Shown piece by piece: positions 17,400 through 25,125 of a stretch of DNA of 64,000 nt. Position 1 is the stretch's first letter. Every line of letters starts with the position of its first letter. The stretch is from positions 79,981-143,980 of the forward strand of contig NZ_AUFW01000019.1 of assembly GCF_000426705.1 (NCBI RefSeq), in the 5' to 3' direction. The stretch is from Spirochaeta cellobiosiphila DSM 17781. GTDB taxonomy: Bacteria > Spirochaetota > Spirochaetia > DSM-17781. The translations under genes and the position numbers were made by a program. Below the pieces are notes generated by a model. The model saw only the letters and a program-made list of their open reading frames with translations. It was not told the DNA's origin and did not search any database.

Positions 17400-17722
17400 C
17401 TACGTTAATTTCTTTCTGACCTTATCCAATCTCTCTAACAACTTCTTATAACTTTAACCTCTAGCACGAATTAGTAAACTATATCGTTCTAAAATATTTA
17501 ATTCTTTCTCATATTCATTATTTTTCTAAATAAAGTAGCAAGCTGCTCATAATACCAAGGAGCCACACCTGTTTCTGTTACTCTAGATTCATCTTCAACA
17601 GCATCTAGAATGTCTAATAATAAAATAATGGCATTAATGACGTCATTATCTTTTTTATATTTTTAAATCTGATCAATGTAATCAGAGTAATGCTTTCCTT
17701 TGTAATATCCTATTTTAGACAT
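17400..17722 (-). pseudogene. Decayed small gene between DUF4062 and SIR2 genes
   Basis: From ATG 17722 the frame reads MSKIGYYKGKHYSDYIDQI, hits TAA at codon 20, then continues in frame for 54 codons (core LLLDILDAVEDESRVTETG). A frameshift near 17520 leads to a second stretch (NEYEKELNILERYSLLIRARG), another TAA, and SYKKLLERLDKVRKKLT to TAG at 17400. Two stops and one shift mean it is dead, but the reading is clearly coding. It was probably a helical protein of about 105 aa and a former partner of its neighbours. Confidence 0.6.
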
Positions 17723-17803
17723 AATCTACTCCCGCGATTTTGAGTAAACAATTTTTATTTAACATTAGCTTTTTACAACTTCATATGTCATAAATATGAA
17801 GTA

Positions 17804-18784
17804 TTAAATTTCCATCCACTCAATTAACGAAATTTCACCTAATTTTGTTAAAGACCAATACAAATGCTCTATATCTTGTTTATCTTTTCTTTTTTTTATG
17901 CAAATCAAACCCAATTTTTCAAAACAAATTTCAATTTTATGAAAATCCTGATAATCAATTTTAAATTTGTCGTTCATTTTAATAATGTTCTTGCTTAATT
18001 GTGTTGTAAAGATTTTAACAACCGATTCTTCAATATTTTCTGTTCGCAGAAATGGTGCTATTGTTAAAAATATTTCCTTATATGTAATGGTTAAATCTCT
18101 ATTACTAACACCAATTATTCTATCATTATACATTGATTTTTTAAGAACTCTTCCTTTAATGCAAATAGATTTATCTAATTGATTTTCAATATCTTTATTT
18201 GACATAGGAACATCAACATCTATGGCTTGTTCTGATAAAGTATTATCCTGAGTAAAAGATGTTCTAATCCATCCATCTAGTATATATTCCTTATCAATAT
18301 CAGCTAATGTCTGAACAATAGCTAATTGCAAATCTTTCTCAGACGAAACATATTTTACAACTCTACTATTTACCAGATTTAAAAATTCTTCATACTTAGC
18401 AACATTCTCTTTCTCATAAAAGTTATTATCACTTCTTTTGTTTCGAACATATTCATCCTCTAGGATAATTGTGAATATAGGGAAATTTTTTTTACTCTTT
18501 TTATATATTTTTTCTCGTTCTAAGGCATATTCATACTCAAGGTGCGTATAACTTTTACCAGTTTTTATATCAATACTACCATAACGTTTACCCAAAATAA
18601 GTAAATAAATATCTGAGTCATCTATCCATCTATTAATTGTCTCTAATTGTTCTTTTCCTGGTTTAAAAAGTTCCATCCCTGCAGGTATATGATTAGCCAT
18701 TAATATAGCCTCTACAGCCGCATTTCTTTCATCTATTAAATCTATATATGTTGAAGAAATAAATACCTGATACTTCTTTTTCAA
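17804..18784 (-). CDS. DUF4062 (TIR-like) domain protein
   Basis: 326 aa. The N-terminus YQVFISSTYIDLIDERNAAV, then HIPAGMELF, ETINRWIDDSDIYLLILGKRYGS and SYTHLEYEYAL, is the DUF4062 pattern, a TIR/STIR-related fold. The C-terminal 150 residues look like a winged-helix-type alpha/beta region (KLGLICIKKRK, LTKLGEISLIEW). The start is TTG 18784 after an AGGGG-like site. DUF4062 proteins occur as sensors or effectors next to NTPases and NADases. The SIR2 gene two genes downstream supports a defence context. Confidence 0.75.
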   Translation of the reverse strand: MKKKYQVFISSTYIDLIDERNAAVEAILMANHIPAGMELFKPGKEQLETINRWIDDSDIYLLILGKRYGSIDIKTGKSYTHLEYEYALEREKIYKKSKKNFPIFTIILEDEYVRNKRSDNNFYEKENVAKYEEFLNLVNSRVVKYVSSEKDLQLAIVQTLADIDKEYILDGWIRTSFTQDNTLSEQAIDVDVPMSNKDIENQLDKSICIKGRVLKKSMYNDRIIGVSNRDLTITYKEIFLTIAPFLRTENIEESVVKIFTTQLSKNIIKMNDKFKIDYQDFHKIEICFEKLGLICIKKRKDKQDIEHLYWSLTKLGEISLIEWMEI

Positions 18785-18841
18785 ATCACGCCCCTATTTT
18801 CTATATTTTTTGATTTATCATTTTATCACAAGCAAATTAAT

Positions 18842-19240
18842 CTAAGCCTGATCAGCCATCTTCCCCTCATCCAACTTCTGAAAAACCCTAACCATCTCTA
18901 AAAGCTCTTTTATCCTACTACTAGATAATTTCGAAGCTTCATTGCATAATTCCCTAATTATTGACTTCTCACCATATGAGACAATATTTTCTTTCATATA
19001 TATATCATCAATAAAATCTTGCCTTTTATATTGAGTATTTTCCTTTCCTGTAACTAAATACTCTAAGCTAACGTTCAAAGCTTCTGCTACAGAAAATGCA
19101 ATGTCAACTCTAGGTATTTTAGACTGACTACTTAACCATCCCTCTATCGTTCTATAGCTTAATCCAGTTAGATTTCCTAAGTCTTTAGCGGTGATGTCCT
19201 TTGCTTTCATAATAGAACGTAAATTAACTTGAAAACTCAT
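18842..19240 (-). CDS. CI-like phage repressor
   Basis: 132 aa from ATG 19240, chosen because GGAG sits six bases upstream; ATG 19252 is too early. The N-terminal HTH (TAKDLGNLTGLSYRTIEGWLSSQSKIPRVD) and the AEALNVSLEYLVTG linker are typical of small lambdoid-type repressors; the C-terminal part is a short helix without the LexA-type protease domain. It is divergent from the rightward early genes across a 125-bp control region. Role: maintenance of lysogeny (inferred from position). Its induction may depend on the antirepressor encoded by gene 19880. Confidence 0.82.
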   Translation of the reverse strand: MSFQVNLRSIMKAKDITAKDLGNLTGLSYRTIEGWLSSQSKIPRVDIAFSVAEALNVSLEYLVTGKENTQYKRQDFIDDIYMKENIVSYGEKSIIRELCNEASKLSSSRIKELLEMVRVFQKLDEGKMADQA

Positions 19241-19252
19241 ACAACACTCCAT

Positions 19253-19377
19253 AAGAACCTATTTTCATTGTATTATCGTTATGTTAGCACGCTCTTTAAA
19301 GTAATTATATGTAATTCCCTCTTGACAAACACTTCCTATAGAGTAATCATATAGAAAACACGCCTAAAGGAGTGGAT
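19253..19377. promoter_or_regulatory. Lysis-lysogeny control region
   Basis: Divergent intergenic region. TTGACA at 19322-19327 is a probable -35 of the rightward early promoter; the -10 is less clear, within AATCATATAG. The inverted arms CTATA and TATAG (19338-19356) and an ATTA-x(4)-TAAT-type dyad near 19302-19313 are candidate operators. AAAGGAG at 19366-19372 serves the first early gene. Confidence 0.55.
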
Positions 19378-19560
19378 ATGATCACATCACAAGATAGTAT
19401 AAAACTAGACACTGTAATTCGGGTTTCAAATGATGAAGCTAGACGTTTGAAATTATTCTTGAGTAAAACAGGTCGTAAACGAGCACCATTTGTCAAAACC
19501 TTGCTTATTTCATCCCTTGAAGAGTGGGAGAAATCTTCTAATCTAGAGAAGGAAGTATAG
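19378..19560 (+). CDS. Small ribbon-helix-helix-like protein
   Basis: 60 aa from ATG 19378 (AAAGGAG ends five bases before; a GTG at 19372 overlaps that site and is rejected). A strand (DTVIRVS) then two helices (NDEARRLKLFLSKTG, KRAPFVKTLLISSLEEWEKSS) suits a ribbon-helix-helix DNA-binding fold. First gene of the rightward early operon, the place of Cro or an early regulator. Confidence 0.55.
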   Translation: MITSQDSIKLDTVIRVSNDEARRLKLFLSKTGRKRAPFVKTLLISSLEEWEKSSNLEKEV

Positions 19561-19562
19561 TC

Positions 19563-19883
19563 ATGAGCACAATAGCCTACTCCATCCTAGATGAAAAAGA
19601 AGCCGCCGACTTTGTGCAGCACCTAAAAGCACTAGAAGCTAAGATAGACATAATCCAATCACGATCCTTTCTCACCAAAGAATGGTATTCACGGGAAGAA
19701 GTAGCGGAAATGAAAGGATATTCTATCAACCTAGTATCAACACAGCCCCTATTACTACCAAACTTTGGAGTACCTCACAGACTGTCCCAAGGCAAATGGG
19801 GGTTCCATTGGAAGGAAGTAGCAGAATGGCTTCCAAAAGACTATGACCAGATTCTTGCGGAATATGAAGGGCAAGAGCCATGA
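19563..19883 (+). CDS. Helix-turn-helix / excisionase-like protein
   Basis: 106 aa, two bases after the previous stop. Residues about 35-95 contain TKEWYSREEVAEMKGYS, the start of a winged-helix MerR/excisionase-type domain, and WKEVAEWLPKDY at the end. It could be an excisionase or an early regulator; its position far from int does not settle it. Confidence 0.5.
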   Translation: MSTIAYSILDEKEAADFVQHLKALEAKIDIIQSRSFLTKEWYSREEVAEMKGYSINLVSTQPLLLPNFGVPHRLSQGKWGFHWKEVAEWLPKDYDQILAEYEGQEP

Positions 19884-20605
19884 GTGATATTATAAGCTTT
19901 GATAACACATCCTTTGGGAAAGTTCGAGTAGTCTACAAAGAACAACAGCCTTGGTTCATAGCGATGGATATATGCCAGTCACTAGAAATCACACCAAGGG
20001 ATAGTGTTAGATACTTGGATGATGAAGACAAAAGCAATGTGTCTAGTAAACACATTGGTCTATCAGGAGGAAGAGACCTTCTTATCATCAATGAATCTGG
20101 CTTATATTCCCTTATCCTACGTTCTCGTAAACCTCAAGCCAAAGCCTTCAAACGATGGGTAACCTCTGAAGTACTCCCCTCTATACGTCGAACAGGATCT
20201 TACAACAGTAAGAAGATACCCCAAACCTTCCCTGAAGCTCTACGAGCCTATGCTGAAGAAGTCGAAAAACGACAATCCTTGGAGATAGATAACCAAATCA
20301 AAGAATCCAGGATCAACAAACTTATTCATACAGGTAAAACCTATACCATAACAGAACTAGCAAAGGAATTAGGATTTACCAGTGCTTCAAAGCTTAATAA
20401 GCAACTTCAAAAACTTGGTTTTCAATACAAAGTGAATGGCTGTTGGGTATGCACTAGCAAGTATTCTGACAAAGGATATGAACAAATCAAACAGGAGGAA
20501 CGAGGTAATAAAATATTGTATTACAGGAAATTAACAGGTTTAGGAAGAGATTTTGTTACAACCTTGATTTCACAGGAAGAACACGATGAAGACAAAAAAA
20601 GCTGA
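19880..20605 (+). CDS. Phage antirepressor (BRO-N + ANT/KilAC domains)
   Basis: 241 aa. The N-terminal BRO domain is clear (FGKVRVVYKEQQPWFIAMDICQSL, LIINESGLYSLILRSRKPQAKAFKRWVTSEVLPSIRRTGSY). A C-terminal KilAC/ANT-type part follows (YTITELAKELGFTSASKLNKQLQKLGFQYKVNGCWV). It overlaps the previous gene by 4 bp. Such proteins inactivate repressors during induction. This is a plausible trigger here because the CI-like repressor lacks a self-cleavage domain. Confidence 0.88.
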   Translation: MSDIISFDNTSFGKVRVVYKEQQPWFIAMDICQSLEITPRDSVRYLDDEDKSNVSSKHIGLSGGRDLLIINESGLYSLILRSRKPQAKAFKRWVTSEVLPSIRRTGSYNSKKIPQTFPEALRAYAEEVEKRQSLEIDNQIKESRINKLIHTGKTYTITELAKELGFTSASKLNKQLQKLGFQYKVNGCWVCTSKYSDKGYEQIKQEERGNKILYYRKLTGLGRDFVTTLISQEEHDEDKKS

Positions 20606-20688
20606 CCAACGGCCAGCCTCTCAACAATTTAGAAGGTATGTGAATGACCTTCATATATCCATAATACTAACAAACAAAGGATATTGCA

Positions 20689-20925
20689 ATGGAAAATTAT
20701 GATGATTACTTACTTATCCTTAGAAAGGATCAATACGACGATATTATGCAAAACCTAAACTCTATTGATACCGACCTAACCAAAGCAAACACGACCTCAG
20801 AGTCGCTTTTGAAAGATATAACAAATAAAAGGAGGTTAAAAAACATACACACCACCTTCAAGAACACTTATCTCATCAATAAAAGCCTATTGAGCAAGCG
20901 AATCTTGAAGCAAATCGAACAATAA
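20689..20925 (+). CDS. Hypothetical early protein (78 aa)
   Basis: A helical, Lys/Asn/Thr-rich peptide (YDDIMQNLNSIDTDLTKANT) without a recognised motif. ATG 20689 follows an AAAGGA site. It lies between the antirepressor and the replisome organiser, in the same direction. Confidence 0.5.
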   Translation: MENYDDYLLILRKDQYDDIMQNLNSIDTDLTKANTTSESLLKDITNKRRLKNIHTTFKNTYLINKSLLSKRILKQIEQ

Positions 20926-20956
20926 AAACAGTATCCCAACAATTTAGGAGAAGTGT

Positions 20957-21865
20957 ATGAATCTATCATTTATTAAACTCGATATTAACATACTCAATGA
21001 CACCAAGATCAAAGTCATTCGAAAGATGCCTGACGGTGACAATATGTTTGTCCTATGGGTAGGAATACTCTGTCTAGGCATGAAAAGCGGTCGCCCAGGA
21101 GTACTGGAAATCGGTGAAAACATTCCCTTCACCGATGAAATCCTGAGTGATGAGCTGGACATTCCCCTCAACACGGTAAAGCTAGGATTAGAAATGTTCG
21201 AACGATTACGAATGGTGGAAAAAGTCGAAGAGGGAACCTATTTAATTTCTAACTTTGAGAAACACCAGGAACTTGAGAAAATCGAGAATATGAGGGAAAA
21301 GGAACGTCAAAGAAAGGCGAAATACAGAGAAAAATTAGCCCTTGGATTGTCTTCAAATCAGGATGTCCCACGGGACAAGACAGGGACAGAACAGGGACAG
21401 GACGAGGACGTCCCCATGCCGTCCCCCGAATGTCCCGCTACAGATAAGAATAAGAATAAGACAAAGAATAAGAACAAGAGTATATACACAGGGACAGACC
21501 TGGAAGAAATCATCCAATTCGCTAAGGACCAAGATTTCAAACCTGACTTTCGTAAGCTACTCCCTCACATATCAGCCTATCGTTTGGGAACAGTACTTGA
21601 GGAAATGAGTTTCTATTCTAAATCAGAAGTGAAGGAAGCCATTACCAACTATATCCAGATCATGAATGATCAGGATAACTACAAATTAGGATTCCGCTAC
21701 CAGGACCTTCTCAGCTTCTTGGAAAAGGGGATTAATCTATTCATCAACGATTCAGATCCTTTCACCGTTTACCGTAAGAATCGCGAACTACACCCCAGAG
21801 AAAGCCCTCAGGATTCATACCAGGATAATTTTTGGGAGGAGGTAGAAAACCATGACAGATCGTGA
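20957..21865 (+). CDS. Phage replisome organiser (DnaD-like)
   Basis: 302 aa. The N-terminal 120 residues (FIKLDINILNDTKIKVIRKMPDGDNMFVLWVGILCLGMKSGRPG, YLISNFEKHQ) match the phage replisome-organiser N-terminal winged helix. A Lys/Asn low-complexity linker (about 155-175) leads to a C-terminal DnaD-like part. AGGAG precedes the ATG. The protein is expected to bind the phage origin and recruit the host helicase, probably with the zinc-ribbon protein encoded next, which it overlaps by 14 bp. Confidence 0.82.
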   Translation: MNLSFIKLDINILNDTKIKVIRKMPDGDNMFVLWVGILCLGMKSGRPGVLEIGENIPFTDEILSDELDIPLNTVKLGLEMFERLRMVEKVEEGTYLISNFEKHQELEKIENMREKERQRKAKYREKLALGLSSNQDVPRDKTGTEQGQDEDVPMPSPECPATDKNKNKTKNKNKSIYTGTDLEEIIQFAKDQDFKPDFRKLLPHISAYRLGTVLEEMSFYSKSEVKEAITNYIQIMNDQDNYKLGFRYQDLLSFLEKGINLFINDSDPFTVYRKNRELHPRESPQDSYQDNFWEEVENHDRS

Positions 21866-22322
21866 TTTTGTGGAAGGACTAAGACAGCGGTTCAACAAAC
21901 TAACACCTGTTGATGCTAGGGATATTCTTGACGGTGTAAGACGATTTACAGACTCAGGAAGGAGTAAGTTATTTAGAATCTTCATTGACAGCTATGATTC
22001 ATCCTTTCCCCCAAAATGGGGAATGATCAACAAGATTGCAAAGGTCAATGAGATACCTTTCCAGCAAAGATATAGCTCAAAAGTCATCTTTTGGAAGTGT
22101 AATAACTGTGGATGCTTATTTGAAAACTCTCCTGAAATATCCCGTTGTCCAAGCTGTAATGAGAATTATGAAAGGACTCTGTACACAGCAGAGACCTATC
22201 CAGAGGAAGTTATGCTAGAAGACGAAGCCCTTAAGCGACTGCACCAGTACAAAAACAGAGTAGAAGTAACCCCAGAATTGAAGAAGCAACTTAGTTTTGT
22301 GGGTTTAGATAAGAGCAATTAA
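21852..22322 (+). CDS. Zinc-ribbon protein, possible helicase loader
   Basis: 156 aa. Residues about 75-100 form a two-CxxC zinc ribbon (KCNNCGCLF and RCPSCNENY). The N-terminal 60 residues are helical (FNKLTPVDARDILDGVRRFTDS, KWGMINKIAKVNEI), like the small proteins that follow DnaD-type organisers. It overlaps the organiser gene, so the two are coupled. Helicase loading is inferred from position only. Confidence 0.5.
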   Translation: MTDRDFVEGLRQRFNKLTPVDARDILDGVRRFTDSGRSKLFRIFIDSYDSSFPPKWGMINKIAKVNEIPFQQRYSSKVIFWKCNNCGCLFENSPEISRCPSCNENYERTLYTAETYPEEVMLEDEALKRLHQYKNRVEVTPELKKQLSFVGLDKSN

Positions 22323-22337
22323 ACCTAAGGAATCAAA

Positions 22338-22520
22338 ATGTATTATATAGATGGACAAGCTTTTTATGATTATTCGGCTATTCCTGAATGGGTAAGGTTA
22401 ACACCACCGAGAAGAAGATTTCCCATTAAAGCAGAAGGACCTAAAGAGGATAGGCCCCTACCCAAAGGAGAAATAGGATTACGATCCATGAGAGGCTTAA
22501 AATGTGTTTATCCAGATTAA
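22338..22520 (+). CDS. Small hypothetical protein (60 aa)
   Basis: Starts with a Tyr-rich stretch (MYYIDGQAFYDYSAIPEWVRLTPP) and continues Pro/Arg/Lys-rich. No family recognised. Its 3' end overlaps the next small frame by 19 bp. Confidence 0.45.
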   Translation: MYYIDGQAFYDYSAIPEWVRLTPPRRRFPIKAEGPKEDRPLPKGEIGLRSMRGLKCVYPD

Positions 22521-22636
22521 AAAGGAAAAACCAATTCCTTTATAAGTTGGGGATTATTTTAAGATTATCCATAGTAGCAATTCCCTTTACCCTATTGGTA
22601 ATTCTAGCTACTACGTTGTATTTTAAGGGGCATTAG
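22502..22636 (+). CDS. Small single-pass membrane protein (44 aa)
   Basis: ATG 22502 opens 44 codons with a basic start (CLSRLKRKNQFLYK) and a strongly hydrophobic helix (LSIVAIPFTLLVILATTLYF). AGAGG lies about six bases upstream. It overlaps the gene before it and its stop falls in the ribosome binding site of the gene after it, as expected for a packed phage operon. Confidence 0.5.
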   Translation: MCLSRLKRKNQFLYKLGIILRLSIVAIPFTLLVILATTLYFKGH

Positions 22637-22647
22637 GAGTGAGTACC

Positions 22648-23301
22648 ATGGGAACAGAGACAAACATAGATATTGAAGACATCAAAAAGAAGGTAGCCAA
22701 ACTCTTGTCATTATCTGAAAGCGATAATGAACATGAAGCGAACCTTGCCATGTTACAAGCGAATAAATTACTAGCAAAATACAACCTCGAAATGTCTGAT
22801 ATATCCCTGGAAGAACCAGACCTGATAGAAGATTCCCTGTTCAAATCTTCTAAGAAATGGGAAAGGCGAATAGCTGCAGTCATCGCAGAGCTTAACTTTT
22901 GTTCAACCATGCTTGTTACATATTCCACAGGTAGTGTTCAAATAGTATTTGTAGGAACGAAAGACAATGTGGAAGTAACTAAGATCATGTTTAAGAAAAT
23001 CAGATCTCACTTCCTACAGAAGTCAAAATACTATCACCCAAGATTAAGAGATTCTTACTTAATGGGTGTATCCATCAGCATTATAGGAACTGTGACAGAA
23101 GTATTATCCAAAAGAAAACAGCCAGACAATACAGAAGAAAAAGGATTACTAGTCATTCAAAACCGATCGAATGAGTATGTAGAACAACTTACCAAAGGGA
23201 GAATGAGAAGATCCAGACAATCAACGGTCATTAAGGAAGCTTACTTAAAAGGCCAAAGGGATGGACTTCAAGCTCCTATATTTGATGAAATAAAGAGGTA
23301 A
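22648..23301 (+). CDS. DUF2786 domain protein
   Basis: 217 aa from ATG 22648 (AGGAG at 22635-22639; the GTG at 22639 overlaps that site). The N-terminal DUF2786 domain is clear: KKKVAKLLSLSESDNEHEANLAMLQANKLLAKYNLEMSD. The rest contains RRIAAVIAELNFC and a basic C-terminus. DUF2786 proteins are common in phages and plasmids and often sit beside nucleic-acid genes; their role is unknown. Confidence 0.8.
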   Translation: MGTETNIDIEDIKKKVAKLLSLSESDNEHEANLAMLQANKLLAKYNLEMSDISLEEPDLIEDSLFKSSKKWERRIAAVIAELNFCSTMLVTYSTGSVQIVFVGTKDNVEVTKIMFKKIRSHFLQKSKYYHPRLRDSYLMGVSISIIGTVTEVLSKRKQPDNTEEKGLLVIQNRSNEYVEQLTKGRMRRSRQSTVIKEAYLKGQRDGLQAPIFDEIKR

Positions 23302-23305
23302 CACC

Positions 23306-23656
23306 ATGCTAGTAGATTTAACAAATGAAGAAGTGGACGTATTGCTTCAATATATTGATTTTACAAAGACCCTTGATGATGATCCATTCTTCCAAAAGAT
23401 ATTTATTAATGATCCAACTTTTCCAGATAAAACGATAACAGTTAAAGAAAAGTTAGACAGACTAATCTGTAAAGAACAAAATACTGCTGTTTATAGCAAT
23501 GACATTAGGAATCTAAACGATGGTCTTCAATGGTTGGACAAAGCCGTTAGGACCATTAACTATGGAGAATGCGGTATCAAACTGACCCTCAAAAGAGGAA
23601 AGATCTCATTGATAGATCCCTTTTACAAACCAAGGTTTCTACCAAACGAAGCTTAA
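23306..23656 (+). CDS. Hypothetical early protein (116 aa)
   Basis: Acidic, alpha/beta, with LTNEEVDVLLQYID at the start, a pattern seen in small phage proteins of unknown role. It is the last gene before a strong terminator at 23704-23746. Confidence 0.5.
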   Translation: MLVDLTNEEVDVLLQYIDFTKTLDDDPFFQKIFINDPTFPDKTITVKEKLDRLICKEQNTAVYSNDIRNLNDGLQWLDKAVRTINYGECGIKLTLKRGKISLIDPFYKPRFLPNEA

Positions 23657-23703
23657 CTAAACACAAAGACAAATTACTAAGATAGCCAACTAGGAAAAAC
23701 CAG

Positions 23704-23746
23704 GGGCAATGCTAAGGATAACTATATCCTTTCATTGCCCTTTTTT
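23704..23746 (+). terminator. Rho-independent terminator
   Basis: An outer 8-bp stem (23704-23711 with 23733-23740), extended by an inner AAGGATA/TATCCTT stem, then six T. It separates the early replication genes from the next unit. As AGGAGG and a new start follow at once, partial read-through or antitermination is possible. Confidence 0.85.
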
Positions 23747-23762
23747 ATTACAGGAGGAACAC

Positions 23763-24029
23763 ATGAAGGAATTCACTATAACAAAAGCCCCAGAAACTGA
23801 TCATGTCATTATCAAGATTGAAGGAGCGGTAAAGCCAGCTCTTTATCATTCCAATAAGGAAATGACAAAACATTTCAGAGATCAAGCAGAGGTTTTAGCT
23901 GATCAATTGATTAAAGCCTTACCTGCCCAAACCTGTATAGAACTATTCAAGAATTTACAGGATAGATTTCTAGCTCCCATTGAAGATTCTATTCGCCTAC
24001 CTGAAGAATCAATGGAGAATTACCTATGA
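23763..24029 (+). CDS. Hypothetical protein (88 aa)
   Basis: ATG 23763 with a perfect AGGAGG just upstream; the longer frame from 23709 would run through the terminator hairpin. A beta strand segment (EFTITKAPETDHVIIKIEG) is followed by a helix (EVLADQLIKALPAQTCIELFKNLQDRF). No family recognised. The stop overlaps the next start by 4 bp. Confidence 0.5.
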   Translation: MKEFTITKAPETDHVIIKIEGAVKPALYHSNKEMTKHFRDQAEVLADQLIKALPAQTCIELFKNLQDRFLAPIEDSIRLPEESMENYL

Positions 24030-24283
24030 CAGCAAAGGAGTTTTTAATCATTGAAGAAAAACTCCGCAAAGCAGGGCCCATCGGATTAACCTCTCATGAA
24101 TTGTCCCATATCTTACAGACCTCAAAGCCCAGAGCATTGAGGTTATTGTTAGATATAGGAGCCACATTACCCATTAAACAGGAAGTGAGGTATTGCAAAG
24201 GGGGATCCGTATTGGTCTTTAGGATGGATATCTATGCGAGAGTTCAACAGCTCCGTTCTAGTTATGAGGGTTATTTGAAATGA
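24026..24283 (+). CDS. Small winged-helix-like protein
   Basis: 85 aa. LRKAGPIGLTSHELSHILQTSKPRALRLLLDIGA has the look of a winged helix (helix, turn, recognition helix), then strands. It sits between two 4-bp overlaps, so it is translationally coupled to the recombinase that follows. It could be a regulator or accessory factor of that recombinase. Confidence 0.5.
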   Translation: MTAKEFLIIEEKLRKAGPIGLTSHELSHILQTSKPRALRLLLDIGATLPIKQEVRYCKGGSVLVFRMDIYARVQQLRSSYEGYLK

Positions 24284-25125
24284 ACGACACAGAATACAAA
24301 TGGCTGAGTATCAAAGACAATTATGTTCCAGGCATTAAGAAGTTTATTGCCTTCTGTAAAACCAGAAGACTGGATCTATCATCAAGTAGTTTGATCCAAT
24401 TCAAACAGTTCTTACGAGAACAGGGGTATGCCGTAAGAACAAGGAACCAATACATAGCAGGAGTGAAAAAGAGGTTGATTACCCTATTTGAGGAATCAGA
24501 CGAAGCCTTAGATAATGTCAAAGCTTTTAGATTCTATGAAGGAATACGTAAGGTCAAACCCGATCCTATTAATTCCAAAGCCATCAATCTATCTAAGATA
24601 CTAACACCCATTGAGAGAAACAGAATTATCCTATCATCCTCCTTGAAAGCCTCCCTATTCATTGAGTTCATTACTAAGACAGGGCTAAGAGTATCCGAGG
24701 TATGTGTTCAACGCCAGCGAAGGATTGAAGCAATCGATGAAGAACATTCCTTGATCAGGGTTGATGGTAAGGGAGCCAAAGAGCGAACTGTTCAAGTCAA
24801 AACCATCTTAATTAATAGGATTGTCAGAGCTTTTGAATCAAAAGTTTTTCTCTTTGAGACATCGACAGGAAAGGCCTACACTAGGCAGCAGGTCTACAAG
24901 ATAGTGAGACGGGGAGCTAGGAGAAAGATTGGTCCTCATGTCTGCCGTCATACCTTTGCAACGGAAGTACTGAGGCAAGCCCCACAAGCAAGGAAAGCCT
25001 TATCACTCATGCTTGGTCATAGTTCAATCAAGACGACAGATGATACCTATGTGCATATAGATCTACCTTATACCCTCCTGGATAACTTGTACACTCAGAC
25101 AGAAGGTTTACAAAATGAACCTTAA
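24280..25125 (+). CDS. Second tyrosine recombinase (XerC/D-like)
   Basis: 281 aa. The N-terminal SAM-like core-binding domain and the catalytic set are complete: Arg in TKTGLRVSEV, Lys in GKGAKERTVQ, H-x-x-R in HVCRH, His in LGHSSIKTTD and the nucleophile in DTYVHI. It is shorter than the integrase and lacks its arm-binding part. It lies in the late-early region, directly before the packaging region and terminase, not beside an att site. It may resolve multimers, act in recombination at replication ends, or switch a DNA segment. Confidence 0.85.
   Translation: MNDTEYKWLSIKDNYVPGIKKFIAFCKTRRLDLSSSSLIQFKQFLREQGYAVRTRNQYIAGVKKRLITLFEESDEALDNVKAFRFYEGIRKVKPDPINSKAINLSKILTPIERNRIILSSSLKASLFIEFITKTGLRVSEVCVQRQRRIEAIDEEHSLIRVDGKGAKERTVQVKTILINRIVRAFESKVFLFETSTGKAYTRQQVYKIVRRGARRKIGPHVCRHTFATEVLRQAPQARKALSLMLGHSSIKTTDDTYVHIDLPYTLLDNLYTQTEGLQNEP

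Noticed and set aside
19372..19377. GTG 19372 as start of the first early gene
   Set aside because: The GTG overlaps the AAAGGAG ribosome site; ATG 19378 has correct spacing.
21420..21490. Repeated AAGAATAAGA-type tract as a possible regulatory repeat
   Set aside because: It is in-frame low-complexity coding sequence (Lys/Asn linker) of the replisome organiser.
22639..22647. GTG 22639 as start of the DUF2786 gene
   Set aside because: It overlaps the AGGAG site; ATG 22648 is eight bases downstream of it.
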